Assembly: GCA_937891895.1 (NCBI GenBank) | Contig: CALATN010000061.1 | Coordinates: forward strand, 1 to 11,298 | Direction: 5' to 3' | From: an uncultured Clostridia bacterium | GTDB lineage: Bacteria > Bacillota > Clostridia > Oscillospirales > Ruminococcaceae | Length of the DNA: 11,298 nucleotides | Shown: positions 1-6,146 of the stretch, in pieces | Numbering within the stretch: the first letter of the stretch is position 1 | Layout: each line of letters begins with the position of its first letter | Position numbers and translations under genes: made by a program | Notes under the pieces: model-generated | Seen by the model: the letters and a program-made list of their open reading frames with translations, nothing else | The model's database searches: none | Told to the model about the DNA's origin: nothing

Positions 1-71
1 ATACATTTTTTGTTATTTTGTAGGTTTATGGATATAGTTTAACCGCCGCAGTTTTAGTAACTGCGGCGGTT
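1..71 (+). repeat. spoIIID-derived dispersed repeat, copy 1 (right end only)
   Basis: The window opens inside the right end of the repeat family best seen in copy 3 (5447-5713). The tail ATACATTTTTTGTTATTTTG is identical to that copy at 5641-5660, and a promoter-like box and a GC-rich hairpin follow. The hairpin is a perfect 13-bp stem, 41-53 with 59-71, around the 5-base loop TTAGT. It lies 3' of the minus-strand glycosidase operon and could act as its terminator, but neither side has a good T-run. Copy 2 has the same stem core (AACCGCCGCAGT) with a different loop, so the hairpin belongs to the repeat and not to the local gene. The left part lies outside the window. Confidence 0.8.
10..38 (+). 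promoter_or_regulatory. promoter-like box in the tail of repeat copy 1
   Basis: TTGTTA (10-15) and TATAGT (33-38) are separated by 17 bases and point out of the repeat towards the GC hairpin. Copy 3 keeps the same two boxes and spacing even though the bases between them differ. Any transcript would run antisense to the downstream glycosidase gene unless the hairpin stops it. Activity is not shown. Confidence 0.35.
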
Positions 72-137
72 TCTCATAATAATTTTATATATTCCGATCA
101 ATAATTTTTACTTCTGTATAGGGATTAGTGATTTATA

Positions 138-830
138 TTACAAATTATCCTGCACCCGTTTCTTTACCCTTACTGCCATATACTGCTTGCCTGTAAGCAG
201 AACACGGAATTTGCCCTTGAATATACCGATTTCGGTTATTGTCATTTCCCAGGTATCGATTACTTCAACGATATATTCGTTATCATCGTCCAAATGAAAA
301 TCGCGGAACAACGGCTGCATAATGCCGAAATAATATATACAATAACCTGTTCTTTCAGCAATATCATCATCCTGCGGAACTCCGCATATACAGTCCCAAT
401 CCCTATTGCCGAGTTTAAGTCCGTTGCACGGAGTCTGTGACATTATCTCGTACAGAAATTTTACTCTCTTGTGACATTCACCATGAAGTTCACCGCCGTG
501 CGACCACCATAAAACATTATCATAACCGAGATAAGTTTCACCGTGCCCGGGATAACCGCCCCTCAATGCGCATTCCCAGAAGCGTCTTAACATTTCCTCA
601 CTGGTAATATTTCCCCAGCCATACTGAACATTACCTTCATAAGCCATTTCATCAAACACGACAGGCTTATGATACTGGTCATGGTATTGATTAATCATGA
701 AAACTTCGTGACGCTGAATACTGCAATGAGTTATCCACGGCTGCGTGTGATCGTAAAATCCGACGCAATTATGTATGGAACGCAGATGATTATATGGATC
801 ATTGTTCAAAAGGTAATTCCCGAAGGCTTC
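138..830 (-). pseudogene. C-terminal part of the apiosidase-like glycosidase, separated by an in-frame TGA
   Basis: This stretch continues, in the same frame, the reading frame that stops at 831-833, so 138-1643 is one gene of 502 codons broken by one stop. The first free in-frame start would be a TTG at 807-809, giving 223 residues, but I see no convincing ribosome binding site there. It carries the end of the DUF4038 barrel, with the motif VVFDEMAYEGN whose Glu (about residue 332 of the joined protein) is the expected second catalytic acid. The DUF5605-type beta domain follows and ends the protein (ITEIGIFKGKFRVLLTGKQY). Alone it lacks the N-terminal half of the barrel and the NE acid/base, so it should be inactive. 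The absence of further stops or frameshifts points to a recent mutation. Confidence 0.75.
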
Positions 831-1643
831 TCAATGATCAGTAGTTTTTTCATACAATAAGTCATATTCGTTCGCAAGTGACCACCATACATTTCTGTAT
901 GCCGATAATCTTGCTGTCAGATATTTCAGATACCGCATATCTGATTCCATATCCATCATCGAAAATCCCCATCGGTCATACGGGTGAAAAATGATGATAT
1001 CTGCCTCAATTTCGAGCTTTTGCAGCTCTGTGATACAGCTTTCAATATTTCTGAAATATTCGGGCTTGAATCTGCTGAAATCCCAGTTGTTGCCTTCAGG
1101 ATTTCCGTTGAACTGATTGAAATTTTCGCTTGTAATGGTGCTGCTGTCCACAGGAGTCCCTTCAAATGGATAGCAGGGCGGTTCACCAAAGTTATAGTCG
1201 TAATGCTTAGGAAAAACGCAGAATCGTATCTTGTTAAAACCCGCTTTTTCAAGGGATTTCAATGTCTGTTCTTTAAGCTGTTCGCTTTGAATATGCCATA
1301 CATAGCAGGTCGTACCGACAGAATAATACGGTGTACCGTCAGCATAGGAAAAATGAAATGTATTACTGACGCTCACAGGTCCGTGATTATTCTCCGATGA
1401 TGCTGTAACATTGAAACGGCCTTCATGCTCTTTATCGGAAAAGCTGCCATAAATACGATAATAATACTCACCCTCAAAGGAAGGCATAAACCGAACAATA
1501 TACCTGCCGTTGCCATCATAAAAACCATCTACAGTCTTTGCTTCATTCTCATTTGTGAACACACCGTATATATCATAGTCTGTAAACGGATTACCGTCGG
1601 TATTCCCATCAAATGCAAGCTCAAGCATACCCCAGCGTTCCAT
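831..1643 (-). CDS. DUF5060/DUF4038 apiosidase-like glycosidase, N-terminal part up to a premature TGA
   Basis: This is the second gene of the minus-strand glycosidase operon, starting 30 bases after the GH5 stop, with GGAGG five bases before the ATG. Residues 1 to about 80 form a DUF5060-like beta domain (ERWGMLELAF, then FEGEYYYRIYG). From about 90 a DUF4038 barrel follows with YFSVGTT-like, GFNKIRFCVFP, HPYDRWGFS and VWWSLANEYD motifs; N258-E259 is the probable acid/base pair. Translation ends at TGA after KTTDH, although the frame continues with EAFGNYLLNN, where the family has Trp (DHWE-type). As written the product lacks the nucleophile region and the C-terminal domain. No signal peptide is visible, so the enzyme would be cytoplasmic and act on imported oligosaccharides. 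Relatives are annotated as apiosidase-like or DUF5605 proteins; the exact substrate is unknown. Confidence 0.8.
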   Translation of the reverse strand: MERWGMLELAFDGNTDGNPFTDYDIYGVFTNENEAKTVDGFYDGNGRYIVRFMPSFEGEYYYRIYGSFSDKEHEGRFNVTASSENNHGPVSVSNTFHFSYADGTPYYSVGTTCYVWHIQSEQLKEQTLKSLEKAGFNKIRFCVFPKHYDYNFGEPPCYPFEGTPVDSSTITSENFNQFNGNPEGNNWDFSRFKPEYFRNIESCITELQKLEIEADIIIFHPYDRWGFSMMDMESDMRYLKYLTARLSAYRNVWWSLANEYDLLYEKTTDH

Positions 1644-1673
1644 AATTACCTCCGAATTGAATCCTTTGTCCTT

Positions 1674-2837
1674 TTATTTTTCAGAAAGCTCTGCAATAAG
1701 CACTCTGTCAGATTCACTTTTTATCTGATATGTTGTACGGTCATAAAAATTGTTGCTTGTATCCCATAAAACAGGAACAAAACCATATTCATCAAGCTTG
1801 TTGAGTACGATTTCAAGACATTCAGTGCTGTCCTTATGAATTGCGTCAAAGGCAAAATTGCTTCTCGGATAAATTGAAGTTGTTTCGCCCAAAAACACAG
1901 GAATACCCTTATCAGTAAATGCTTTTTTTAGAAGTTCGCACTGACCGTCAATATAGTCGAGCCATTCCTGTCCGCCTATCTTGTTGCTCCAGTAAACAGC
2001 GTTGTCCACATAATGTACCGAAACCATAATTCTGTCCAAAGCCTTATCTTCAGGAACAACAAACTCTTCAGATGTTGTAAGGTCAATATTTGTCCAGTAA
2101 CCTGATACTATGAGCACTCGTTCAGAATTGTTTCCGCCTGTTACGCGTACAGCATCAACAAATGTCTGATTGAGAGTATTCGTCATCTTGAAGCCGTCTG
2201 CTCTTTCAGGGTCAACAAGCTGACCGTTCTTATCAAACTGACTGCCTCCGAGATATTCGTTGTACCCTTCAAAAACAAGGCTGTAAGGATAATCCCTGAA
2301 CTCCTCTGCTATTTGTGTCCAGAGGTCAGTGAAGATTTCCTGACAATCCTCAAGGCTGTTTCTTCTTATAATAAACTCGTCAAAATGATGAATATTTATA
2401 ACCGTGTAAAGTCCCGCATTCTGTGCGTAGTCAACTATTTCACGGACTCTTGCCATATAGTCGGGATTGATGTTATACTTACCGTTGTTCTCCATCATAT
2501 TTCCCCAGAAAACAGGGATACGCACAGTATCGAAACCCGCCGCCTTTATGCCGTCAATAATTTCCTGTGTTGTTATTACAGCACCCCAGCGGCTTTCATA
2601 ATCAGATGGTATGTTGCTGCCGCATACAGGAATCCATTCGTATTCTATAGTTTCACAACCGTTTGCATCATAGGCTTCCATTGTATTTCCAAGATTAAGA
2701 CCAATTCCCATTTCTTCTGCCATTTCTGTCGCAGTAATAATATTTTCATCCGCAGGACCATTGAAAGCACCAGCTGAACAACCTGTCGCTACAAACATTA
2801 CTGCGGATATTACTGCTGATAATATTTTCTTTTTCAT
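1674..2837 (-). CDS. Glycoside hydrolase family 5 lipoprotein (endo-beta-glucanase/xyloglucanase type)
   Basis: This is a 387-residue secreted enzyme, first gene of the minus-strand operon. A basic start (MKKK) and hydrophobic stretch end in VATGC, a lipobox that would anchor the mature protein through Cys20. The rest is one GH5 (beta/alpha)8 domain: IGLNLGNTMEA (45-55), DTVRIPVFW (103-111), NIHH (148-151), FEGYNE with acid/base Glu194, VHY (274-276), FLGE with nucleophile Glu318, and VLWDT (356-360). All expected catalytic and subsite residues are present. GLNLGNT is typical of subfamily-4-like beta-1,4-glucanases, xyloglucanases and mixed-linkage glucanases; the precise activity cannot be read. 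There is no dockerin or carbohydrate-binding module. AAGGAG precedes the ATG. It probably makes oligosaccharides outside the cell that the downstream cytoplasmic enzyme would process. Confidence 0.92.
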   Translation of the reverse strand: MKKKILSAVISAVMFVATGCSAGAFNGPADENIITATEMAEEMGIGLNLGNTMEAYDANGCETIEYEWIPVCGSNIPSDYESRWGAVITTQEIIDGIKAAGFDTVRIPVFWGNMMENNGKYNINPDYMARVREIVDYAQNAGLYTVINIHHFDEFIIRRNSLEDCQEIFTDLWTQIAEEFRDYPYSLVFEGYNEYLGGSQFDKNGQLVDPERADGFKMTNTLNQTFVDAVRVTGGNNSERVLIVSGYWTNIDLTTSEEFVVPEDKALDRIMVSVHYVDNAVYWSNKIGGQEWLDYIDGQCELLKKAFTDKGIPVFLGETTSIYPRSNFAFDAIHKDSTECLEIVLNKLDEYGFVPVLWDTSNNFYDRTTYQIKSESDRVLIAELSEK

Positions 2838-2908
2838 AAAAACTCCTTTCAGAACTTTAGATAATTATTTCTGAATTAATTATAGAACAACAACGCATTG
2901 TCCGCTAA

Positions 2909-3002
2909 TCAAAAATTGCTGTAATTATATCACAATTTGCCATTTTCGTCCCTAAAGCCTATAAAAAACGTGATCATCTTCTTTTATTACAGCAATTTTT
3001 GA
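2909..3002. promoter_or_regulatory. 17-bp perfect inverted repeat flanking the GH5 promoter upstream region
   Basis: The arms 2909-2925 and 2986-3002 are perfect reverse complements (TCAAAAATTGCTGTAAT on the left arm), 77 bases centre to centre. The left arm overlaps the -10 box and probable start point of the GH5 promoter; the right arm lies upstream of it. This placement fits a two-site operator or a looping repressor; a long cruciform is the alternative. Both arms contain the CTGTAAT/ATTACAG motif that recurs at the neighbouring sensor promoter. Confidence 0.6.
2924..2932 (-). promoter_or_regulatory. Extended -10 promoter of the GH5 operon
   Basis: Read on the minus strand, the site is TGATATAAT, a consensus extended -10 (TGnTATAAT), about 90 bases upstream of the GH5 start codon. 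No good -35 is seen at 16-18 bases, which is usual for extended -10 promoters and leaves room for an activator or repressor. The context TGTGATATAAT recurs at the vbhA and gntR promoters. Confidence 0.6.
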
Positions 3003-3066
3003 AAAATGATTTTTATAAAAATAACATTAAACTTTTTACACAGGAATTTTCAAAACCTGACCTGCT

Positions 3067-3273
3067 TCGGTAACGTTTACCTGAAAAAGAAACTGATACG
3101 TTCCGATTTGTGACCGATTAAATGAATCAGGTCCTGTTTCTTCGATTCATGACATTGAGAAACGTGCTGTGATTCTTGGTAAACAAAATGGTTGTTGCAA
3201 ACCGGAAAATACATTTTTTATTTTCAGTAGATGAAATATAATTTAACCGCCGCAGTAAAAAATTGCGGCGGTT
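3067..3273 (+). repeat. spoIIID-derived dispersed repeat, copy 2 (internally deleted)
   Basis: This degenerate copy lies between the divergent GH5 and sensor genes. An imperfect hairpin (3067-3076 with 3098-3106, one bulged T) precedes TGACCG (3111-3116), as in copy 3. The start region is replaced by a different palindrome, ATGAATC/GATTCAT (3122-3128, 3144-3150). GACATTGAG at 3151 resumes the spoIIID reading and runs to ATTCTTGG; the sequence then jumps to ATGGTTGTTGC (3188), so the helix-turn-helix codons are missing. The tail AAAATACATTTTTTA, a TATAAT and a GC hairpin (3245-3254 with 3264-3273, followed by TT) close the copy. It codes for nothing usable. Confidence 0.8.
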
Positions 3274-3275
3274 TT
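3245..3275 (+). terminator. GC-rich hairpin at the right end of repeat copy 2
   Basis: AACCGCCGCA pairs with TGCGGCGGTT around a 9-base A-rich loop, followed by TTTTG counting the paired T's. It resembles a weak rho-independent terminator on the plus strand and would insulate the sensor promoter, 64 bases further on, from anything starting in the repeat. The stem matches that of copy 1. Confidence 0.5.
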
Positions 3276-3300
3276 GTGTATCGCTGAATCATAGCACACA

Positions 3301-3335
3301 ATTACAGCAAAACAAAATTTGCCGACACCTGTAAT
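3301..3335. promoter_or_regulatory. ATTACAG/CTGTAAT inverted repeat just upstream of the sensor -35 box
   Basis: ATTACAG (3301-3307) and CTGTAAT (3329-3335) form an inverted pair ending four bases before the sensor -35. The first half extends to ATTACAGCAA, which is also part of the right arm of the inverted repeat upstream of GH5 (2986-2995). The same half-site beside both divergent promoters suggests a shared transcription factor. No such factor is coded in the window apart from the GntR protein, whose own operator looks different. Confidence 0.45.
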
Positions 3336-3338
3336 CGC

Positions 3339-3367
3339 TTGACATATAGTAAATAATTGGATATAAT
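3339..3367 (+). promoter_or_regulatory. Sigma-A promoter of the sugar-binding/GGDEF gene
   Basis: TTGACA (3339-3344), 17 bases, TATAAT (3362-3367): both boxes are exact consensus. The leader to the start codon is about 100 bases and holds no clear riboswitch fold. Confidence 0.85.
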
Positions 3368-3475
3368 ATGCTTAGTAAATTAGTTCAAAACAACACATTG
3401 TAATTTGGAAAATATCAGCAATATATTCAACAATCGTTGACATTAATCTTCCTAATGTGAAAAAGGGGTAATAAT

Positions 3476-5398
3476 ATGGGCCGCAAAGAATGTATAGGCG
3501 TTGTTCTTACACAACCAACTGTCAATTATCAGCGGAATGTACTGCAGGGAATATATAAAAAAGCATTTGAACTCGATATGAATGTTGCTGTCTTTTATAC
3601 GTCTACAAAAGAAGGATGTTTCGCCGATTCTCCCGAATGTGAGGAACAGCTTTTCAATCTTCCGAATCCCGAAAAACTATACGGAATTATTTTTATGCCC
3701 GACCTCATTAAATTCAATCATGTTGATAAAATAAAGGAAAGATACAGAAATATAACTGATTGTCCTGTTATCTGTCTTGATATTGAAGAGGACGGTTTTA
3801 TATGTCTTGCAAGTACAGATAACAAAGCTATCCGTGACAATATATATCATCTGTACGAATGTCACGGCTGCACTGATATTGCCTATATGACAGGTATAAA
3901 GGGGCATCCTCACGCTGAATCCCGTCTTGCAGCATACCGCAGCACTATGTCTGAGCTTGGGCTTGAAGTTGATGAAGAACGTATTTATTACGGTGATTTC
4001 TGGTATGATGAAGGCGAAAATTTTGTAAAGAAACTTCTCAATAGTTCTAAAGGACTTCCACAGGCAATTGTGTGTGCAAGCAACAGAATGGCTCACAGCG
4101 TATGTGAAGCACTTGCAAAATACAAAGTTTCAATTCCTACCGATATTATTGTAACGGGATACTGGGAAAATGACGCTGAACTTGATTACATAAGTTCTAC
4201 AGGAAAAGATGTATCTGACGCAGGTGCACAAGCAGTACAGATGCTGCACGAAATAAAAAACGGTACTGCTTATGATAAGAAATGCTATACTGTTGACTGC
4301 AGTTCAGTTGTACATTTATCACAGACCTGTGGATGTACTTCAACTGACAATCGTGTTCTCGACAACGTTGCAACAAGCCTTTCTCTTGAGGAGGATATGG
4401 GCTATTTTTCACTGTACAACAACATGAGAGATGCCTTGATGGACGCAGAGGATTTCTATGATTTCTTCTGGAAAATGGACTGGCATACCTTTTATCTCAA
4501 ACCCTTCATGCATTTCAGCCTGTGTTTTTCAGACGGCTGGAATACTCCTGAAGGTGTGCAAACCTTTACCGACAAGATGTATATGGTTTATGCAACTTCT
4601 GATAACAATAACGGCGATTATGAGAGAGATGTGAACTTTGACACATCTTTTGATATAAGCATCATTCACCCCGTTTTATGGAAGGCTTATGAGAAACCAT
4701 GTGTTTTCTACATTGAACCACTCTACACAAAGAAAAGATGTTACGGATATGCAGTTATGTCTTACGGAAACACAGATAAAATTCCTGACACCTGCTATCG
4801 TTTCTGGTTAAAGGATTTCAAGGTTTCTCTTGAGGCTCAACGCCGCATGCAGGAAATACAGTATCTCTACACACAGATGCAGCAAAGCGCTGTAACCAAT
4901 CTCATGACAGGACTGTATAACCGTAACGGCTTCAATATGCTCTCGGAAGAAATACTGAACGAAGCCCGTGAAAATGATGAAAGAATCGCTGTCATTATGG
5001 CTGACCTCAATTGTCTTAAATATATCAATGATACTTTCGGACATGAAGCAGGCGATGATGCAATAAAAACTGCGGGCAATGCTCTTAAGACAGTAAAATG
5101 CAGAAATGCTGTCAGGGAAGAAAATTTCCGAATGGGTGGCGACGAATTTCTCAAAGTAATTACCGGCAAATTCAGTGATACAGATATAAATGATTGCATA
5201 GCTGAAATAAACGCTGTTCTTGATGAACGAAATAATTGTAACCACCGTTATCCCGTAATTGTATCAATGGGACGAGCTATAGGCAAGACCTCTGAAATCA
5301 GCGTGATATTTGACCTTGTAGCACCGGCTGATCAGGAAATGCTTCATAATAAAACTATTGTGAAAAAGGCAACCGGTTTTAATCATATTCGAAAATAA
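3476..5398 (+). CDS. Cytoplasmic sugar-sensing diguanylate cyclase (LacI-type binding domain + GGDEF)
   Basis: The protein has 640 residues. Residues 5 to about 270 are a periplasmic-binding-protein fold of the LacI/GalR ligand domain type (CIGVVLTQ, CPVICLDIEEDG, IPTDIIVTGYWEN). The LacI DNA-binding head is absent: an in-frame TGA lies at 3458-3460, so the gene cannot start earlier. A CGC motif (285-287) ends that domain. Residues about 300-450 are an unassigned mixed region, perhaps GAF-like, followed by a likely helical linker (450-475). Residues 475 to about 630 are a GGDEF domain with LTGLYNRNGF, DLNCLKYINDTFGHEAGD and GGDEF at 554-558, so c-di-GMP synthesis is expected. The RxxD product-inhibition site is missing. 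No signal peptide or membrane segment is seen. GGGG precedes the ATG by seven bases. It probably binds an imported sugar, maybe one released by the adjacent glycosidases, and sets c-di-GMP accordingly. Confidence 0.88.
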   Translation: MGRKECIGVVLTQPTVNYQRNVLQGIYKKAFELDMNVAVFYTSTKEGCFADSPECEEQLFNLPNPEKLYGIIFMPDLIKFNHVDKIKERYRNITDCPVICLDIEEDGFICLASTDNKAIRDNIYHLYECHGCTDIAYMTGIKGHPHAESRLAAYRSTMSELGLEVDEERIYYGDFWYDEGENFVKKLLNSSKGLPQAIVCASNRMAHSVCEALAKYKVSIPTDIIVTGYWENDAELDYISSTGKDVSDAGAQAVQMLHEIKNGTAYDKKCYTVDCSSVVHLSQTCGCTSTDNRVLDNVATSLSLEEDMGYFSLYNNMRDALMDAEDFYDFFWKMDWHTFYLKPFMHFSLCFSDGWNTPEGVQTFTDKMYMVYATSDNNNGDYERDVNFDTSFDISIIHPVLWKAYEKPCVFYIEPLYTKKRCYGYAVMSYGNTDKIPDTCYRFWLKDFKVSLEAQRRMQEIQYLYTQMQQSAVTNLMTGLYNRNGFNMLSEEILNEARENDERIAVIMADLNCLKYINDTFGHEAGDDAIKTAGNALKTVKCRNAVREENFRMGGDEFLKVITGKFSDTDINDCIAEINAVLDERNNCNHRYPVIVSMGRAIGKTSEISVIFDLVAPADQEMLHNKTIVKKATGFNHIRK

Positions 5399-5453
5399 AT
5401 ATTAGTGAAATTTCATTTCTAATCATCAACGAATTTACCTCTCTATCCCCGCA

Positions 5454-5484
5454 TATACATAGAAAGAATAACTATGTATAGGGG
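5454..5484 (+). promoter_or_regulatory. Hairpin masking the ribosome binding site of the spoIIID fragment
   Basis: A 9-bp perfect stem TATACATAG/CTATGTATA with loop AAAGAATAA ends directly in GGGG, the core of the ribosome binding site AGGGGTGA. The CCCC at 5447-5450 can pair with that GGGG, leaving GCA bulged. In RNA this would hide the ribosome binding site of the TTG start at 5494. The same sequence is present at 11075-11112; copies 4 and 2 keep a hairpin at this place with different bases. Confidence 0.55.
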
Positions 5485-5493
5485 TGACCGTAT

Positions 5494-5637
5494 TTGAAAG
5501 CAAAACCCGTTCAGGACATTGAGGAACGTGCTGTAATTCTTGGGAGATACATACTGGAGAATAAGGCTACTGTTCGTGCGGCAGCTAAACACTTTGGGGT
5601 CTCCAAGTCCACAGTGCATATGGTTGTCGCAAATTAG
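5494..5637 (+). pseudogene. spoIIID: N-terminal fragment of sporulation regulator SpoIIID (47-codon open frame)
   Basis: Starting at TTG with AGGGGTGA seven bases upstream, the frame reads MKAKPVQDIEERAVILGRYI, then LENKATVRAAAKHFGVSKST, VHMVVAN and stop. From QDIEER to KSTVH it aligns without gaps to the N-terminal half of SpoIIID (IKERTIKIGKYIVETKKTVR, AKEFGVSKSTVH in Bacillus), the mother-cell DNA-binding regulator made after sigma-E. The helix-turn-helix is complete, but the roughly 40-residue C-terminal part, including the basic helix SpoIIID also needs for DNA binding, is replaced by five residues. The other copies are more broken. It is either a relic carried by the repeat or a small DNA-binding peptide; the open frame alone does not decide. 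Confidence 0.7.
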
Positions 5638-5649
5638 AAAATACATTTT

Positions 5650-5678
5650 TTGTTATTTTGTAGGGGTTGGGATATAAT
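5650..5678 (+). promoter_or_regulatory. Promoter-like box in the tail of repeat copy 3
   Basis: TTGTTA (5650-5655), 17 bases, then consensus TATAAT (5673-5678). It points to the 14-bp hairpin and on into the fic remnant in antisense. Spacing is identical to copy 1, which supports a kept function, but the sequence is AT-rich and the match could be incidental. Confidence 0.4.
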
Positions 5679-5696
5679 TTAAGCCGGAAATGAAAA

Positions 5697-5909
5697 TCAC
5701 ATTTCCGGCTTAATTAATTCTGAAATTATTGTTCTTAACAAATCTACATCAACAAATTTCATTTCTTTTTCAATTTGAGCATAATTGATCGCGGTGATTG
5801 TCTGTTCTGCTTCTGCAAGCAATTTATCATTTCTGATATCAAGCTTATTTATCAAAACAGTAGTTCCGGGATAGCAATCATCTTTCAAAGAATCTAAAGA
5901 ATATGCCAT
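5697..5909 (-). pseudogene. fic: Fic-family toxin gene, N-terminal fragment truncated at the repeat
   Basis: The 70-residue product begins MAYSLDSLKDDCYPGTTVLINKLDI, the typical start of Fic AMP-transferases (CYPGTxVLxNKLxI). It goes on with the first helices (LLAEAEQTITAINYAQIE, then VDVDLLRTI, as in FDFEHLxxIH). It stops where the core should begin: the catalytic HPFxxGNGR loop and about 120 residues are missing. The last residues KPEM and the TGA are coded inside the right hairpin of repeat copy 3, so the gene appears cut by that element. The ATG overlaps the antitoxin stop by one base (TGATG), the usual translational coupling. A functional Fic adenylylates target proteins such as topoisomerases; this one cannot. 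No remaining part is found beyond the repeat. Confidence 0.8.
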
Positions 5910-6082
5910 CAGTTCAGCATCTCCCTATTCTTCTGTAGTAGCATTTTTATATATTCTTCCTTAGTAATTTTTCCATCAAGAACATCAGCGCAAATTTGCT
6001 TCTGTTTATCAGTAAATACATAGCCTTCCATACTTATTGATGCTATAGCATTATTCAAAGCCTGTTCTAACTTTTTATTCAA
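5909..6082 (-). CDS. vbhA: VbhA-family antitoxin of a Fic module
   Basis: This small 57-residue gene starts at TTG 6082 (AAAGGG eight bases upstream) and reads MNKKLEQALNNAIASISMEG, YVFTDKQKQICADVLDGKIT, KEEYIKMLLQKNREMLN. It contains the inhibitory motif SxxxEG (SISMEG); in this family its Glu reaches into the Fic active site and blocks ATP binding. The VbhA pattern VLDGKITKEEYI follows. It overlaps the fic start by one base. Position, size, motif and partner agree with a class I Fic toxin-antitoxin pair. Since fic is cut, the antitoxin has no local target and may be a relic or may neutralise Fic proteins coded elsewhere. Confidence 0.85.
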   Translation of the reverse strand: MNKKLEQALNNAIASISMEGYVFTDKQKQICADVLDGKITKEEYIKMLLQKNREMLN

Positions 6083-6112
6083 TCTACTCGCCCTTTCGGA
6101 TTGATTTTAATT

Positions 6113-6142
6113 ATTATATCACATACCAAAACTAAATGTCAA
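6113..6142 (-). promoter_or_regulatory. Promoter of the vbhA-fic pair
   Basis: On the minus strand: TTGACA (6137-6142), 18 bases, TATAAT (6113-6118) with TG in the extended -10 position (TGTGATATAAT). This is a strong consensus promoter 30 bases upstream of the vbhA TTG start. Its -35 lies four bases from the left edge of repeat copy 4, so that insertion left the promoter intact. Confidence 0.8.
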
Positions 6143-6146
6143 CGTT

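Larger units (their letters stand above)
5447..5713 (+). repeat. spoIIID-derived dispersed repeat, copy 3 (most complete)
   Basis: This is the reference copy. In order: a hairpin with CCCC (5447-5450), TATACATAG (5454-5462), a 9-base loop, CTATGTATA (5472-5480) and GGGG (5481-5484); TGACCGTA; an open 47-codon SpoIIID-like frame (5494-5637); the AT-rich tail GAAAATACATTTTTTGTTA; a promoter-like TTGTTA-17-TATAAT; and a 14-bp hairpin (5679-5692 with 5700-5713). The right hairpin runs into the end of the truncated fic gene. The left edge is set where copies 3 and 5 stop matching. No transposase and no obvious target duplication is visible. Confidence 0.85.

Noticed and set aside
831..833. TGA read as tryptophan or selenocysteine
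   Set aside because: TGA ends gntR, the ATPase, permease 1 and vbhA in this window, so the code is standard. The site fits Trp and not Cys, and I saw no obvious selenocysteine stem-loop after it.
984..1400. Plus-strand open frames across the glycosidase genes (also 1425-1769 and 2313-2777)
   Set aside because: They lie wholly opposite well-supported minus-strand genes, have no RBS and give no recognisable protein.
3068..3081. cre- or LacI-like operator GGTAACGTTTACC upstream of GH5
   Set aside because: It matches the cre consensus only partly, and its left part is one arm of the leader hairpin of repeat copy 2, which explains it better.
3380..3475. Riboswitch or longer LacI gene with a DNA-binding head upstream of the sensor start
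   Set aside because: An in-frame TGA at 3458-3460 excludes an extended protein, and no strong paired structure stands out in the leader.
5401..5423. Terminator after the sugar-binding/GGDEF gene
   Set aside because: The ATTAGTGAAAT/ATTTCTAAT hairpin is weak, AT-only in effect, has mismatches and no T-run.
5443..5646. Open frame of 67 codons on the minus strand across repeat copy 3, with a similar one at 6139-6321 in copy 4
   Set aside because: Both are the antisense of the spoIIID repeat (shared AFLNVLNGF-type peptide); they resemble each other only because the repeat does, and neither has a convincing RBS.
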